32,875 nt of DNA from the NCBI GenBank assembly GCA_937902425.1, contig CALFNB010000507.1:1-32875 (forward strand), in the 5' to 3' direction. The stretch's first letter is position 1, and every line of letters starts with the position of its first letter. The translations under genes were made by a program, and so were the position numbers. Origin of the DNA: an uncultured Acetobacteraceae bacterium. Its GTDB lineage: Bacteria > Pseudomonadota > Alphaproteobacteria > Acetobacterales > Acetobacteraceae. Positions 8,768 through 16,791 of the stretch are shown piece after piece. Below the pieces are notes generated by a model. It worked only from the letters and a program-made list of their open reading frames with translations. It ran no database searches and had not been told where the DNA came from.

Positions 8768-9937
8768 ATGGACCGGAAACTCGAGGCCCAATTGACGGCG
8801 ATTCCCCGCCTGACGCGTGAAAACGCCGCGGCCGCGGAACTTCCCTGCAAAATCTGCCGGCGGCCGGCGGCGTTTTTCGATGTCGTGGATTTCCAGAAGT
8901 GCGTCGGTGCCTATATGTTCGGTCCCTCCGGAGTCCATGTCGCCTGGCATCGTTGCGAGAACTGTGGTTTTCTGTTCACCTCGTTCTTCGATGATTGGTC
9001 TCCCGCGGACTTCGCGCGGTTCATCTACAATGACGACTACATATTGATCGATCCCGATTACCTCTCGATAAGACCAAAAGCGGTTGGCCGGATGATGGCC
9101 AACCTTTTGGCGGGACATGAAGATGCCAAAATTCTGGACTACGGGGCCGGGAGCGGGGTGTTCGCCGAAACCATGTCCGAGTTCGGTTTCCATCGTGTCG
9201 AGAGTTACGATCCATTTTCGCTACCGGAACGTCCGATCGGAAAATTTGATATCATAACTTGTAACGAAGTTATCGAACACACGCCGTTTCCATTGCGAAT
9301 GGCCGAAGACATGCGGTCGATGTTGCAGGACGAAGGCTGCATCATCCTCGGTGAAACCCTGCAGCCACCGGACATTGGCCTGCTGCGTGGCAATTGGTGG
9401 TACGTAGCACCGCGTAACGGCCATGTCAGCACATACACTGACCAAACGTTCGCCTGCATTGCCGGGGGACTTGGCCTGGTGTACCACCGCGGCGGCGGGT
9501 CCATCCATGCCCTACGCACGCCGCATAATGGAGTGTTCGCGGAACTTGCCCGCCGGTGTGGGCCATCCTTGATGGCGTGCCGTCTCGGTGCTCCTGGGTC
9601 GGGGCCGGCCGAAGGCTGGTGGAGCCTTGAAGATCGCCCGCCGCGGCAGTTCCGTTGGACGACGACGAAAACTCCCTCCTGGCATGGCATTATCCCCGCA
9701 TGGAATCCGCAATGCTTAAAAGTCATGGTCCCATTTGTTCATGAAAGTCGCCACGGCTTCGCGGCTGAATGCGTGATCGAGGTCAACGGCCGGGCCGCCA
9801 GGACGTGGCTTCAGGACCGCGTCATTCTTGGAGAGATTGAGCCCATTGACGTTGGAAAAGCCGTGGTAACGCTACGTACTCCGGATCTCACTCCGACCGG
9901 CGATCACGGGACCGGGCTTGCCATTTTGGTCATATAG
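8768..9937 (+). CDS. Class I SAM-dependent methyltransferase with N-terminal zinc ribbon
   Basis: A 389-residue protein. An N-terminal zinc-ribbon is formed by C27-K-I-C30 and C63-E-N-C66. It is followed by a class I methyltransferase domain with SAM-binding motif ILDYGAGSG (122-130), acidic strand end VESYDP (144-149) and motif DIITCNEVIEHTPFP (161-175). About 120 further residues form a beta-rich C-terminal region. This layout resembles sugar C-methyltransferases and related methyltransferases with a CxxC...CxxC head, which act on nucleotide-sugars or glycan ends. The substrate cannot be read from sequence. The ATG at MDRKLEAQ is supported by GGCGGAG 10 nt upstream; the open frame runs about 85 codons further upstream without resemblance to the family. 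It is transcribed away from the DUF3237 operon and stands alone. Confidence 0.8.
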   Translation: MDRKLEAQLTAIPRLTRENAAAAELPCKICRRPAAFFDVVDFQKCVGAYMFGPSGVHVAWHRCENCGFLFTSFFDDWSPADFARFIYNDDYILIDPDYLSIRPKAVGRMMANLLAGHEDAKILDYGAGSGVFAETMSEFGFHRVESYDPFSLPERPIGKFDIITCNEVIEHTPFPLRMAEDMRSMLQDEGCIILGETLQPPDIGLLRGNWWYVAPRNGHVSTYTDQTFACIAGGLGLVYHRGGGSIHALRTPHNGVFAELARRCGPSLMACRLGAPGSGPAEGWWSLEDRPPRQFRWTTTKTPSWHGIIPAWNPQCLKVMVPFVHESRHGFAAECVIEVNGRAARTWLQDRVILGEIEPIDVGKAVVTLRTPDLTPTGDHGTGLAILVI

Positions 9938-10159
9938 TTACGGAGCGTGGAAGTGCTGTTAAGCCTTGGTGGAGTGACGAACAGAGAGGAGATCCATGGG
10001 AGCGTCGCGACTTCAACCTGACCAGGCGATTCGCCGAAATGAATTGAATCCGGTGCACATAGGAAGACCGCGGGCCGCCGCCCACTTTGTTGAAGGCAGA
10101 AGATACCTCCCCTTCTTACCATGGGTGGAGGAGCACTCAGCCAGGCCGCCCGTCACTGA
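9938..10159. other. Gene-poor gap with one doubtful short reading frame
   Basis: No recognised gene. A plus-strand frame starting with ATG at 9996 has a very good ribosome-binding site (GAGGAG, 4 nt spacing) and would run 85 codons to 10253. Its product resembles nothing I know and it would overlap the exported small protein on the other strand. I leave it uncalled. Confidence 0.35.
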
Positions 10160-10360
10160 TTATCTCTCGGGGGGCGCGGTTTGGGCCGGCTTTGTCAATT
10201 CCCGGACCTTGGCCTCGGCACGCGCATTTACCCACGCGCCGGTGAGGTCCTGAATGGTCGCCGCCGTCGCCTCGTGGTCTGGATCAGACGGCAGTGGGGA
10301 TGCCAGCGCCGCGCCAGGCAAAAGCAGGCTGGTTATAAGAACACGGCATTTCACGTGCAT
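10160..10360 (-). CDS. Small exported protein, unknown function
   Basis: A 66-residue product. The first 21 residues (MHVKCRVLITSLLLPGAALAS) look like a Sec signal peptide with cleavage after ALA. The mature part is only about 45 residues, charged, and mostly predicted helix by eye (DHEATAATIQDLTGAWVNARAEAKVREL). I do not recognise a family. The ATG is preferred over a TTG 48 nt upstream because it starts the signal peptide directly; GGGA lies close upstream. It sits about 60 bp downstream of the phage-fibre-like remnant on the same strand and may have been co-transcribed with it. Confidence 0.5.
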   Translation of the reverse strand: MHVKCRVLITSLLLPGAALASPLPSDPDHEATAATIQDLTGAWVNARAEAKVRELTKPAQTAPPER

Positions 10361-10420
10361 GGCGTCCCATCCGCGTAGTACCACGTGCCACCGCCTTCGG
10401 AGTGACAAGCCTTGTGGTTA

Positions 10421-10770
10421 TCAGTATCGGATGATAACGGCGCCCTGACCAGACGCTCCAACTGTTCCGGTTGGCGCGTCCGTGGTCGTTGGCAGCAACA
10501 GAAAACCTGGGGTGGCACTTACTGGGCGACCTGATCCCGTACCAATCAACATGTTGCCATTTTGCCCTGTCTGAACACCTCCAGTTACTGCCCATACAGG
10601 TACAGCGGCGCATTTCCAGTCGATCCAGTTTGAAGGTACGCCCCACCGCCCGAGACCAGTGATGGTCTGCCACCGCTGCCCGTGCCGGAAGCCTGCCTGC
10701 TCACGTTGGATGAGTTGCTCGCCCCGGCCTGATTTGGATCGCGAATGATTTCCCCGCCGGTTGGCGGCAA
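10421..10770 (-). pseudogene. Glycine-rich phage-fibre-like protein remnant, frameshifted
   Basis: Two overlapping frames read as one protein split by a one-base loss near 10588. The upstream frame gives a Gly/Ser-rich stretch ending GNAPLYLYG and then stops. The next frame continues AVTGGVQTGQNGNML..., then ATPGFLLLPTTTDAPTG, and closes with GASGQGAVIIRY. The GFLxxPTxxxxPTG pattern and the terminal GxGxVIIRY are recurrent in phage tail or structural proteins and glycine-rich domains. Adding one G to the GGG run at the junction restores a continuous LYLYGAVTGG reading. The 5' end is unclear: no good start codon is seen, and the region runs into the promoter of the divergent hydrolase gene. 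It is either a decayed fragment or an intact small gene with a sequencing error. Confidence 0.4.
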
Positions 10771-10823
10771 CCGTGACCAAGCGTAGCATCCCGCGCCAAA
10801 CGCAACCTCAGGGAGACGCGACC

Positions 10824-11936
10824 ATGTCCGGGACCTACCCTTTGCCGACCGGCGACCTCAAGAGCCTGGGCTTCGCCAGCAAGCCGCTGGATCATCTGGA
10901 TGCGCTGATCCGTTCGCACATCGACGAGGGCCGTTATCCCGGCGCGCAGATCGCACTGGCGCGGCATGGCAGGCTGGCGCTGTTCCGCACCTACGGTAAC
11001 GCGAAGACCGAGGGCGGCAAACTGCCCGCGACCAACGAGACGCTGTTCCTGCTGTTCAGCCAAACGAAAGTGCTGACTTCGTCCGCCGTGTGGACACTGG
11101 TGGAAGAGGGCAAACTCTCCTTCATGGACAAGGTCAGCGAATTCCTGCCGGAGTTCGCCGCGCGCGGCAAAGCCGACATCACGCTGGAGCAGGTGATGTC
11201 TCACCGCGGCGGTTTCCCCAGCGGCGACGTGACCAAGGCGACCTGGACCGATCACAAGAAAATGCGGGCCGAGGTCTGCGACTTCTCGCTCGACTGGACG
11301 CCGGGAACGCGGCTGCAATACCATGCCCGCGCCGCGCATCTGACGCAGGCGATGGTGCTGGAGGCGGTGACCGGGCAAGATTATCGCGACGTGATCCGCA
11401 CCCGCGTGCTGGAGCCGTTGGGTCTCGCCAACGATATTTTCGTTGGCGTGCCGGAAGCGCAACAAACTCGTTGCGCGGACACTTATTCCAAAGAGGCGCG
11501 GGATAATTCGGCGGACTTCAAGGCGGCGGGCATGCCCAGTGGAGGGGGTTACGCGACGGCGCGGGGCCTGGCGGCATTTTATCAGATGCTCGGGCATGGC
11601 GGGCGGCTGAACGACGTGCGGTTGTTCTCGCCGCGGTTGATTTCGTACGTGTCGCGCAACCATACGGCGGAGATGGGCGATCTTCAGATGGATGGCATTC
11701 CGATGCATCGCGGCCTCGGCCCGCACGTGCGCGGCGAAAGCGAGCGCATCCGCGGACTCGGCGCCATCGGCGCGCCGGTCACGTTCGGTCATGGCGGTGC
11801 CGGAACGTCATACTCCTGGACCGATCCGACCAGCGGCGTGTCGTTCTCCTATCTGACGAATTACATGCAGGAGGATCCGTGGCACTCGTCACGGCTGGAC
11901 CGCGTATCCAACCTGGTGCATGCCGCGATCGATTGA
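10824..11936 (+). CDS. Serine hydrolase, beta-lactamase class C/esterase EstB family
   Basis: A 370-residue cytoplasmic protein of the penicillin-binding-protein-like serine hydrolase superfamily. The nucleophile motif SQTK (S79, K82) follows LFLLF. The second motif is Y166 in LQYHARAAHL, where many members have YxN. The third is GHGGAG near the C-terminus, replacing the KTG of true beta-lactamases as in esterase-type members. No signal peptide is present, which argues against a periplasmic beta-lactamase and for an intracellular esterase or amidase. The ATG has GGGAGA 7 nt upstream; an upstream in-frame start at 10761 is unsupported. A 9-bp stem-loop lies just after the stop. The natural substrate is unknown. 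Confidence 0.85.
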   Translation: MSGTYPLPTGDLKSLGFASKPLDHLDALIRSHIDEGRYPGAQIALARHGRLALFRTYGNAKTEGGKLPATNETLFLLFSQTKVLTSSAVWTLVEEGKLSFMDKVSEFLPEFAARGKADITLEQVMSHRGGFPSGDVTKATWTDHKKMRAEVCDFSLDWTPGTRLQYHARAAHLTQAMVLEAVTGQDYRDVIRTRVLEPLGLANDIFVGVPEAQQTRCADTYSKEARDNSADFKAAGMPSGGGYATARGLAAFYQMLGHGGRLNDVRLFSPRLISYVSRNHTAEMGDLQMDGIPMHRGLGPHVRGESERIRGLGAIGAPVTFGHGGAGTSYSWTDPTSGVSFSYLTNYMQEDPWHSSRLDRVSNLVHAAID

Positions 11937-11950
11937 AGCGGGCCCAGGCG

Positions 11951-11977
11951 GGGAGGGGCGAGGTCGCTGCCCCTCCC
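11951..11977 (+). terminator. Stem-loop after the serine hydrolase gene
   Basis: A perfect 9-bp inverted repeat GGGAGGGGC / GCCCCTCCC with a 9-nt loop starts 14 nt after the stop codon. There is no T-run behind it, so it may end transcription weakly or protect the 3' end rather than act as a full intrinsic terminator. Confidence 0.55.
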
Positions 11978-12019
11978 AGGCGACTCGGGCATCGCCGAAA
12001 TGCCAGCGCTGGTGAGTGA

Positions 12020-12049
12020 CCCTGGTCATACGGTTCCGCGTGACCAGGG
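12020..12049. promoter_or_regulatory. Inverted repeat just upstream of the Uma2 gene
   Basis: A perfect 9-bp inverted repeat CCCTGGTCA / TGACCAGGG with a 12-nt loop ends 19 nt before the chosen Uma2 start. A perfect 10-bp palindrome, CCAGCGCTGG, lies just upstream at 12003-12012. Either could be an operator or a 5'-UTR hairpin; the role is inferred only from position. Confidence 0.4.
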
Positions 12050-12068
12050 AAGCCGCTATGATGGCGCC

Positions 12069-12659
12069 ATGGTCACACTTCGCAAGCCGCCACAGGCGCG
12101 GATGACGCTCGACGAGTTCCTGAAATGGGAGCCGGCCGAGCCGTCGGTGCGGTCGTGGCAGTTGATCGACGGCGAGCCGGTGGCGATGGCGCCGGGGAGC
12201 GATGCGCATGGCGCCATCCAGGCTGAGCTCGCGGCGCTGTTACGCAATCATCTGTTGGATCGAGGATCACCGTGCCGCGTGGCGACCGAGCCTGGGATCG
12301 TTCCCAGGCTACGGGCGAACCGGAATTACCGCATCCCGGATATCGGCGTCACTTGCGCGCCACCATCGGCGGCCGTGATGTTTCCGGAACCGGTTCTGCT
12401 GATCGAAATCTTGCCGCCCAGTAACGAAGTTGAGACCTGGGCGAACGTGTGGACCTACGCGTCGATCCCGAGCGTGATTGAGATTTTGGTTGTGCACAGC
12501 ACTCGGGTGGTGGCGGAGTTGCTGCGGCGTGAAGCCAACGGTCAGTGGCCCGGTGAACCGGTCGTGCTCGGATCCGATGACCTGATTACGCTGACCAGCG
12601 TCGACTTCAAGATGCCCTTGCGATCGATCTATCGGACCACCGTCCTGGCCACCCCGTGA
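12069..12659 (+). CDS. Uma2-family (DUF820) PD-(D/E)XK nuclease-like protein
   Basis: A 196-residue protein. The start ARMTLDEFLKWEPAEPS, the LIDGEPVAMAPGS strand pair, YRIPDIGV and VLLIEILPPS are the standard Uma2 (DUF820) landmarks; the family has a restriction-endonuclease-like fold and is very common in some alphaproteobacteria and cyanobacteria. The acidic residues of the PDIGV and IEIL motifs are present. The downstream lysine usually found in the DxxxKLxxY stretch is replaced (WANVWTY). This variant form is, from memory, widespread in Acetobacteraceae, so it may be a natural subgroup. The function of such stand-alone copies is unknown. The ATG start gives the familiar N-terminus but has only a distant AGGGAAG. 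The stop codon overlaps the rsmG start (GTGA). Confidence 0.8.
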   Translation: MVTLRKPPQARMTLDEFLKWEPAEPSVRSWQLIDGEPVAMAPGSDAHGAIQAELAALLRNHLLDRGSPCRVATEPGIVPRLRANRNYRIPDIGVTCAPPSAAVMFPEPVLLIEILPPSNEVETWANVWTYASIPSVIEILVVHSTRVVAELLRREANGQWPGEPVVLGSDDLITLTSVDFKMPLRSIYRTTVLATP

Positions 12660-13219
12660 CACCCGCGCTGGCCGCGTACGAGGCGTTGCTGCGTAAGTGG
12701 AACGCCACCATCAACCTTATCAGCGCCGCCGATCTGCCGCTGCTCTGGCCGCGCCACATCGAGGACAGTCTGCAACTGGGCTCGATCGCGGGACCGCTGC
12801 CGTCGCGCGCGATCGATCTTGGCTCCGGTGCCGGATTCCCAGGCCTGATCCTTTCGATCGCGTTCGGTATCGAGGTCGATCTGATCGAACAGGACCAACG
12901 CAAGGCCGCGTTCCTGCGGGAGGCTGTGATGGTCACTGGTGCCCCTGCTCGGGTCCACGCGGCGAAGATCGAGCGCGTGAAATTGCCTCCCGCGCCGTTG
13001 GTCGTCAGCCGTGCACTGGCGCCGCTGCCTGTGCTGCTGCGCCTGGCCAAACCATTGCTGACCGACGATGGATTTTGCCTGTTCCCGAAAACCCGCGCCA
13101 TTGAGCCGGAGATCACGGAAGCGCAACGTCACTGGTCAATGCGCGTCGAGCGGTTTGCCAGTCTGACCGATCCGAATGGCGTGATCCTGCGGATCAGCCA
13201 ACTCCATCCGATCGGCTGA
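12656..13219 (+). CDS. rsmG: 16S rRNA (guanine527-N7)-methyltransferase RsmG
   Basis: A 187-residue methyltransferase that adds N7-methyl to G527 of 16S rRNA (E. coli numbering). Diagnostic features are KWNATINLIS (14-23), PRHIEDSLQL (32-41), SAM motif IDLGSGAGFPG (53-63), LIEQDQRKAAFLREA (76-90) and VSRALAPLPVLLRLA in the C-terminal half. It is about 20 residues shorter than usual, missing mostly the first helix. The GTG start overlaps the TGA of the Uma2 gene by two bases and no clear ribosome site is visible, so translation probably depends on coupling. In most alphaproteobacteria rsmG sits in the mnmE-mnmG-rsmG-parAB cluster; here it is next to unrelated genes. Confidence 0.88.
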   Translation: MTPALAAYEALLRKWNATINLISAADLPLLWPRHIEDSLQLGSIAGPLPSRAIDLGSGAGFPGLILSIAFGIEVDLIEQDQRKAAFLREAVMVTGAPARVHAAKIERVKLPPAPLVVSRALAPLPVLLRLAKPLLTDDGFCLFPKTRAIEPEITEAQRHWSMRVERFASLTDPNGVILRISQLHPIG

Positions 13220-13276
13220 TTTGGTGATGACGCGCGGTGTTTGTAGACTGCCGCCCCGGCGACGGACGAGGTGCTA

Positions 13277-14149
13277 ATGAACGACATTGCGATGCCTGAT
13301 CCGCGGGCGGTGCTGGATGGGTTGGAACGCCAGGCCACGCGGTATGAAACGCCGTGCGGCGATGGCAGAATGATCTGGCATTTGTGGGCCAGGTCGGGTG
13401 GCACCGCGCCGGTGGTGGTGTTGTTTCACGGCGGTGCCGGGTCCTGGCGACATTGGGTGCGCAACATTCCGGCGCTGGTTGAAAGCTACCGTGTGCTGGT
13501 GCCGGATTTGCCGGGCCTCGGCGAGTCGGATTATCCGCCTGAAGAAACCGCTGAATCGATCACTCGCATCGTCGCCGATGGGATCGACCAGATCATCGGC
13601 ACCGATACCAGCTATGACGTCGTGGGGTTTTCGTTCGGCGCGACCATGTCCGCCTGCGTTGGGGCGCTGCGCGGGAAGCGTATTCGTTCCGTTACAATTA
13701 TTGGCGCGTCCGGCGTCGCCGCCGCCGGTGCCACGGTACAGATGGAGAAAGTCCGCCATCTTGAAGGCGAGGCGCGGCGGGAAACGCACCGGATCAATCT
13801 CAATCGCCTGATGATCGCCGATCCGGCGAAGATCGATGATCTCGCGCTGGTGATTCAGGACTGGAATACGGTCCGCTCGCGACTGAAAACGCCGCCGATT
13901 TCGCGTGGCGGTGCGGTGTTGCGGGCACTCGACGCCGTGGTCTCGCCGTTGAACGGCATATGGGGGGAGTGCGATCCGCCGCCGGACCCGCATGGGGCGG
14001 TGCGTGCCGCCGCGATGAAGGCGCGCCGGCCCGAGGCGGATACGCGGCTGATCCCGGGCGCCGGCCATTGGGTCGCCTATGAGGCGGCCGATCGTGTCAA
14101 CAAGACGTTGCTGGAAATGCTGGCCCGTACAAGGCCCACCGGAGTTTAA
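13277..14149 (+). CDS. Alpha/beta-fold hydrolase
   Basis: A 290-residue protein with a complete alpha/beta-hydrolase set. The oxyanion strand is FHGGAGSWRHW (50-60), DLPGLGESD follows at 77-85, and the nucleophile elbow is GFSFG with S119. The acid is probably D233 in WGECDPP, and the histidine is H264 in GAGHWVAYE. It resembles the meta-cleavage-product hydrolase/epoxide hydrolase-like group, but no substrate can be assigned. The ATG at MNDIAMP has GAGG 5 nt upstream and is preferred over a GTG two codons earlier. Only 4 nt separate its stop from the CoA-transferase start, so the two are an operon. A role in thioester or ester cleavage linked to a CoA pathway is a reasonable guess. Confidence 0.85.
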   Translation: MNDIAMPDPRAVLDGLERQATRYETPCGDGRMIWHLWARSGGTAPVVVLFHGGAGSWRHWVRNIPALVESYRVLVPDLPGLGESDYPPEETAESITRIVADGIDQIIGTDTSYDVVGFSFGATMSACVGALRGKRIRSVTIIGASGVAAAGATVQMEKVRHLEGEARRETHRINLNRLMIADPAKIDDLALVIQDWNTVRSRLKTPPISRGGAVLRALDAVVSPLNGIWGECDPPPDPHGAVRAAAMKARRPEADTRLIPGAGHWVAYEAADRVNKTLLEMLARTRPTGV

Positions 14150-14153
14150 ACAA

Positions 14154-16754
14154 ATGATCGACGCAAGCGAAATCGCCACGGGTCCCGGCGAGACGATGGG
14201 AAATGCCGGCCCAGGAATGCTCGATGGGGTACGGGTGATCGAGATCGCGGATGAGCGGGCGGAGTATACCGGCCTGTTGATGTCCGGCCTCGGTGCGGAA
14301 GTCATCAAAATCGAGCCGCCCGAGGGCAACGCGACACGCCGCATCGGGCCGTATCTGGACGATCAACCGGGTCCGGATCGTTCGCTGTTCTTTTGGCACT
14401 ACAATCGCAACAAAAAATCCGTCGTGCTGGATTTGCGTGAGAGGACCGGCCAGGACCGGTTGCTGCGCCTGCTGGAAGGTGCCGATGTGCTGCTGGACTC
14501 CAGTTGCGGCGCGTTGCATGCCGCTCTGGGTCTGGATCGCGCCGCACTCGAAAAGCGGTTTCCCAAACTGGTGATCGCGCGGATGACGCCGTTCGGCGAC
14601 GATGGGCCATGGAAGGATTTTCACGGCTCCGATCTGATCCATCTCGCGTTGGGCGGGATCATGATGAACTGCGGTTACGATCCCGATCCGAACCTGGAAT
14701 ACGACACGCCGCCGATCGCGCCGCAGGCCTGGCATGCGTATCACATCGCGGGCGAGCAACTCGCGACCGGTGTGATCGCGGCGCTGATCAACCGGCACCG
14801 CACAGGGCTTGGCCAGGACGTTTCGGTGGCGATCCATGAAGCGGTGTCGAAAAACCCAGAGCTGGACATCATGCATTGGGTGATGCGGCGGGTGCCGTTG
14901 TGGCGGCTGGCCGCCCGGCATGCTTTGGAAACGCCCAATGCCTCGCCAAGCATCGTGCATACGAAGGATGGGCGGTGGTTCATATCGCACGGCATGGGGG
15001 CGCGGGATTTGAAGAATCTCGTGCCACTGCTGAGCAAATATAACATGCAGGCGGATTTGCAGCCGCCCGGCCCGGATGTCGATCTGAAAGCGCGCGCGGT
15101 GCCTGGTTCAACTCCCTCGGATGAGGCGCGGGCGCATATGCTCGACGTCGTGCAGCGTTTTGTGCGGGCGTGGACGTATAAGGATATGCCGTGGCTGGAG
15201 GCGCAGAATGCCGGCCTGTTATGGGCGCCCATCCGCAAGCCGCATGAAAACGCGCTCGATGAGCACTGGCTGCAACGCCGCAGTTTCGCGGACGTGTACC
15301 ATCCGGAGCATGGGCGATCGTTCCGCTACCCGACCAGCAAATGGCTGGCGACCAAAACCAGTTGGAAAGTTGGCCGGCGGGCGCCTCTGGTCGGCGAGGA
15401 TACTGAAACGGTACTGAGCGAAGCGGAGCGGCTTCCGTTTGTGCCCGCGCAACCGAAACCGTATGAGCGTCAGGTTGTCTCGGCGCTGCATGGCAAGCCA
15501 TTTCCGTTGCAGGGCATCAAGATTCTGGATTTCGCATGGTTTCTGGCCTCGGCGGGCGGGACACGGTTTCTCGCCGCGATGGGGGCGGAAAGTTACAAGG
15601 TCGAATGGAAAGATAATCCCGATACGCGCCTCGCGGCGATGGCGCCGGTTGGCGGACGCGCGGCGCGCGATGCCGCGACCGGGCCTCTGCCGGGGGTGAG
15701 AGATCCCGATATGGGCGGGCAATTCAATAACAAGAATGCCGGTAAGCGGGGCATCTCACTGAACATTCGCCACCCGAAAGGTTTGCAGATCGCCAAAGAC
15801 CTCGTGCGGATCTGCGATGTCGTGGCGGAGGGGTTTTCGCCCGGCGTGCTGCAACGGCTCGGGCTTGGCTACGATGTGATGAAGAGCATTCGGCCCGACA
15901 TCATCTACATCCAGCAATCCGGCATGGGCGCGCATGGCACCTACGGCCGGATGCGCACCGTCGGTCCGGTCGCGGCGGCGTTCGGCGGGCAGGCCGATAT
16001 GTCGGGATTGCCGGAGCCGGCGATGCCGGTCGGGTGGGGCTATTCGTATCTCGACTGGATGGGGGCGTATGGCTACGCGCTCGCGCTGCTGGGGGCGATT
16101 TATCACCGGGAGAAGACGGGCGAAGGCCAGTGGATCGATGCGTCGCAGTGCGAGTCAGGGCTGTTTCTGACCGGTGCGACGGTGCTCGACTGGTCGGCGA
16201 ACGATCGCGAGTGGCGCCGATACGGCAATCGGTCGCCCTATAAACCGGCGGCGCCGCATGGTGCGTACCGGTGCCTCGGTAAGGACCGCTGGGTGGCGAT
16301 CGGCTGCTTCACCGAGGCGCAGTGGGAGGTCGTGGCGAAACTGGCGGGGATCAGCGAAACCCGGTTCGCCACAATCGCCGGTCGGCTGGCGCATCAGGAT
16401 GCGCTCGACGCGGCCGTCGGTGCCTGGACCGTCACGAAAACCGCCGAGGATGTGATGGCGACCTTGCAGAATGCCGGCGTTCCGGCGGGGGTTTGTCAGA
16501 ACTCCGAGGACCGGTGCGACAACGATCCGCAGTTGCGGCACCTGAAGTGGTTGACCGAGGTGACCGGCACTAAAATCGGTACTTGGCCGATTTATGAGCT
16601 GCCGATGAAGTTCTCCCGCACACCGGCCTATATCGGCGGTCCGACCAATCGCGGCGCTCCGGGCTACGGCGAGGACAACGAATGGTTGCTGACTTCGATG
16701 CTTGGGATGTCAAAATCCGATGTCGAGAAATTGGCTGAAGAAGGAGTGATCTGA
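14154..16754 (+). CDS. Tandem two-domain CaiB/BaiF (family III) CoA-transferase
   Basis: An 866-residue protein made of two family III CoA-transferase units; typical single-unit enzymes have about 400 residues. Domain 1 covers about 22-415 (start LDGVRVIEIADERAEYTGLL, then GAEVIKIEPPEGN). Domain 2 covers about 450-845 (LQGIKILDFAWFLASAGGTR, GAESYKVEWKDNPDTR). Family III enzymes move CoA between carboxylic acids through an aspartyl-CoA intermediate. The catalytic aspartate is clear in domain 2 (D634 in YSYLDWMGAYG). The matching place in domain 1 reads HAYHIAG, with H197 where Asp is expected, so domain 1 is probably not catalytic by itself. The ATG has GGAG about 10 nt upstream and follows the hydrolase gene by 4 nt. 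The substrate is unknown. Confidence 0.85.
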   Translation: MIDASEIATGPGETMGNAGPGMLDGVRVIEIADERAEYTGLLMSGLGAEVIKIEPPEGNATRRIGPYLDDQPGPDRSLFFWHYNRNKKSVVLDLRERTGQDRLLRLLEGADVLLDSSCGALHAALGLDRAALEKRFPKLVIARMTPFGDDGPWKDFHGSDLIHLALGGIMMNCGYDPDPNLEYDTPPIAPQAWHAYHIAGEQLATGVIAALINRHRTGLGQDVSVAIHEAVSKNPELDIMHWVMRRVPLWRLAARHALETPNASPSIVHTKDGRWFISHGMGARDLKNLVPLLSKYNMQADLQPPGPDVDLKARAVPGSTPSDEARAHMLDVVQRFVRAWTYKDMPWLEAQNAGLLWAPIRKPHENALDEHWLQRRSFADVYHPEHGRSFRYPTSKWLATKTSWKVGRRAPLVGEDTETVLSEAERLPFVPAQPKPYERQVVSALHGKPFPLQGIKILDFAWFLASAGGTRFLAAMGAESYKVEWKDNPDTRLAAMAPVGGRAARDAATGPLPGVRDPDMGGQFNNKNAGKRGISLNIRHPKGLQIAKDLVRICDVVAEGFSPGVLQRLGLGYDVMKSIRPDIIYIQQSGMGAHGTYGRMRTVGPVAAAFGGQADMSGLPEPAMPVGWGYSYLDWMGAYGYALALLGAIYHREKTGEGQWIDASQCESGLFLTGATVLDWSANDREWRRYGNRSPYKPAAPHGAYRCLGKDRWVAIGCFTEAQWEVVAKLAGISETRFATIAGRLAHQDALDAAVGAWTVTKTAEDVMATLQNAGVPAGVCQNSEDRCDNDPQLRHLKWLTEVTGTKIGTWPIYELPMKFSRTPAYIGGPTNRGAPGYGEDNEWLLTSMLGMSKSDVEKLAEEGVI

Positions 16755-16791
16755 GTTCAGGTGCCGGTGGCGTTTCGGTTTGGGCGATCTT

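Noticed and set aside
9996-10253. An 85-codon plus-strand frame with an excellent ribosome-binding site
   Set aside because: No family resemblance, and it overlaps a signal-peptide-bearing small protein on the other strand; kept only as a note.
10701-11792. A 363-codon minus-strand open frame opposite the serine hydrolase
   Set aside because: Arg/His/Gln-rich shadow; the plus strand has all hydrolase motifs and a good ribosome site.
13274-14344. A 356-codon minus-strand open frame opposite the alpha/beta hydrolase
   Set aside because: Shadow of a well-supported plus-strand gene with a catalytic triad.
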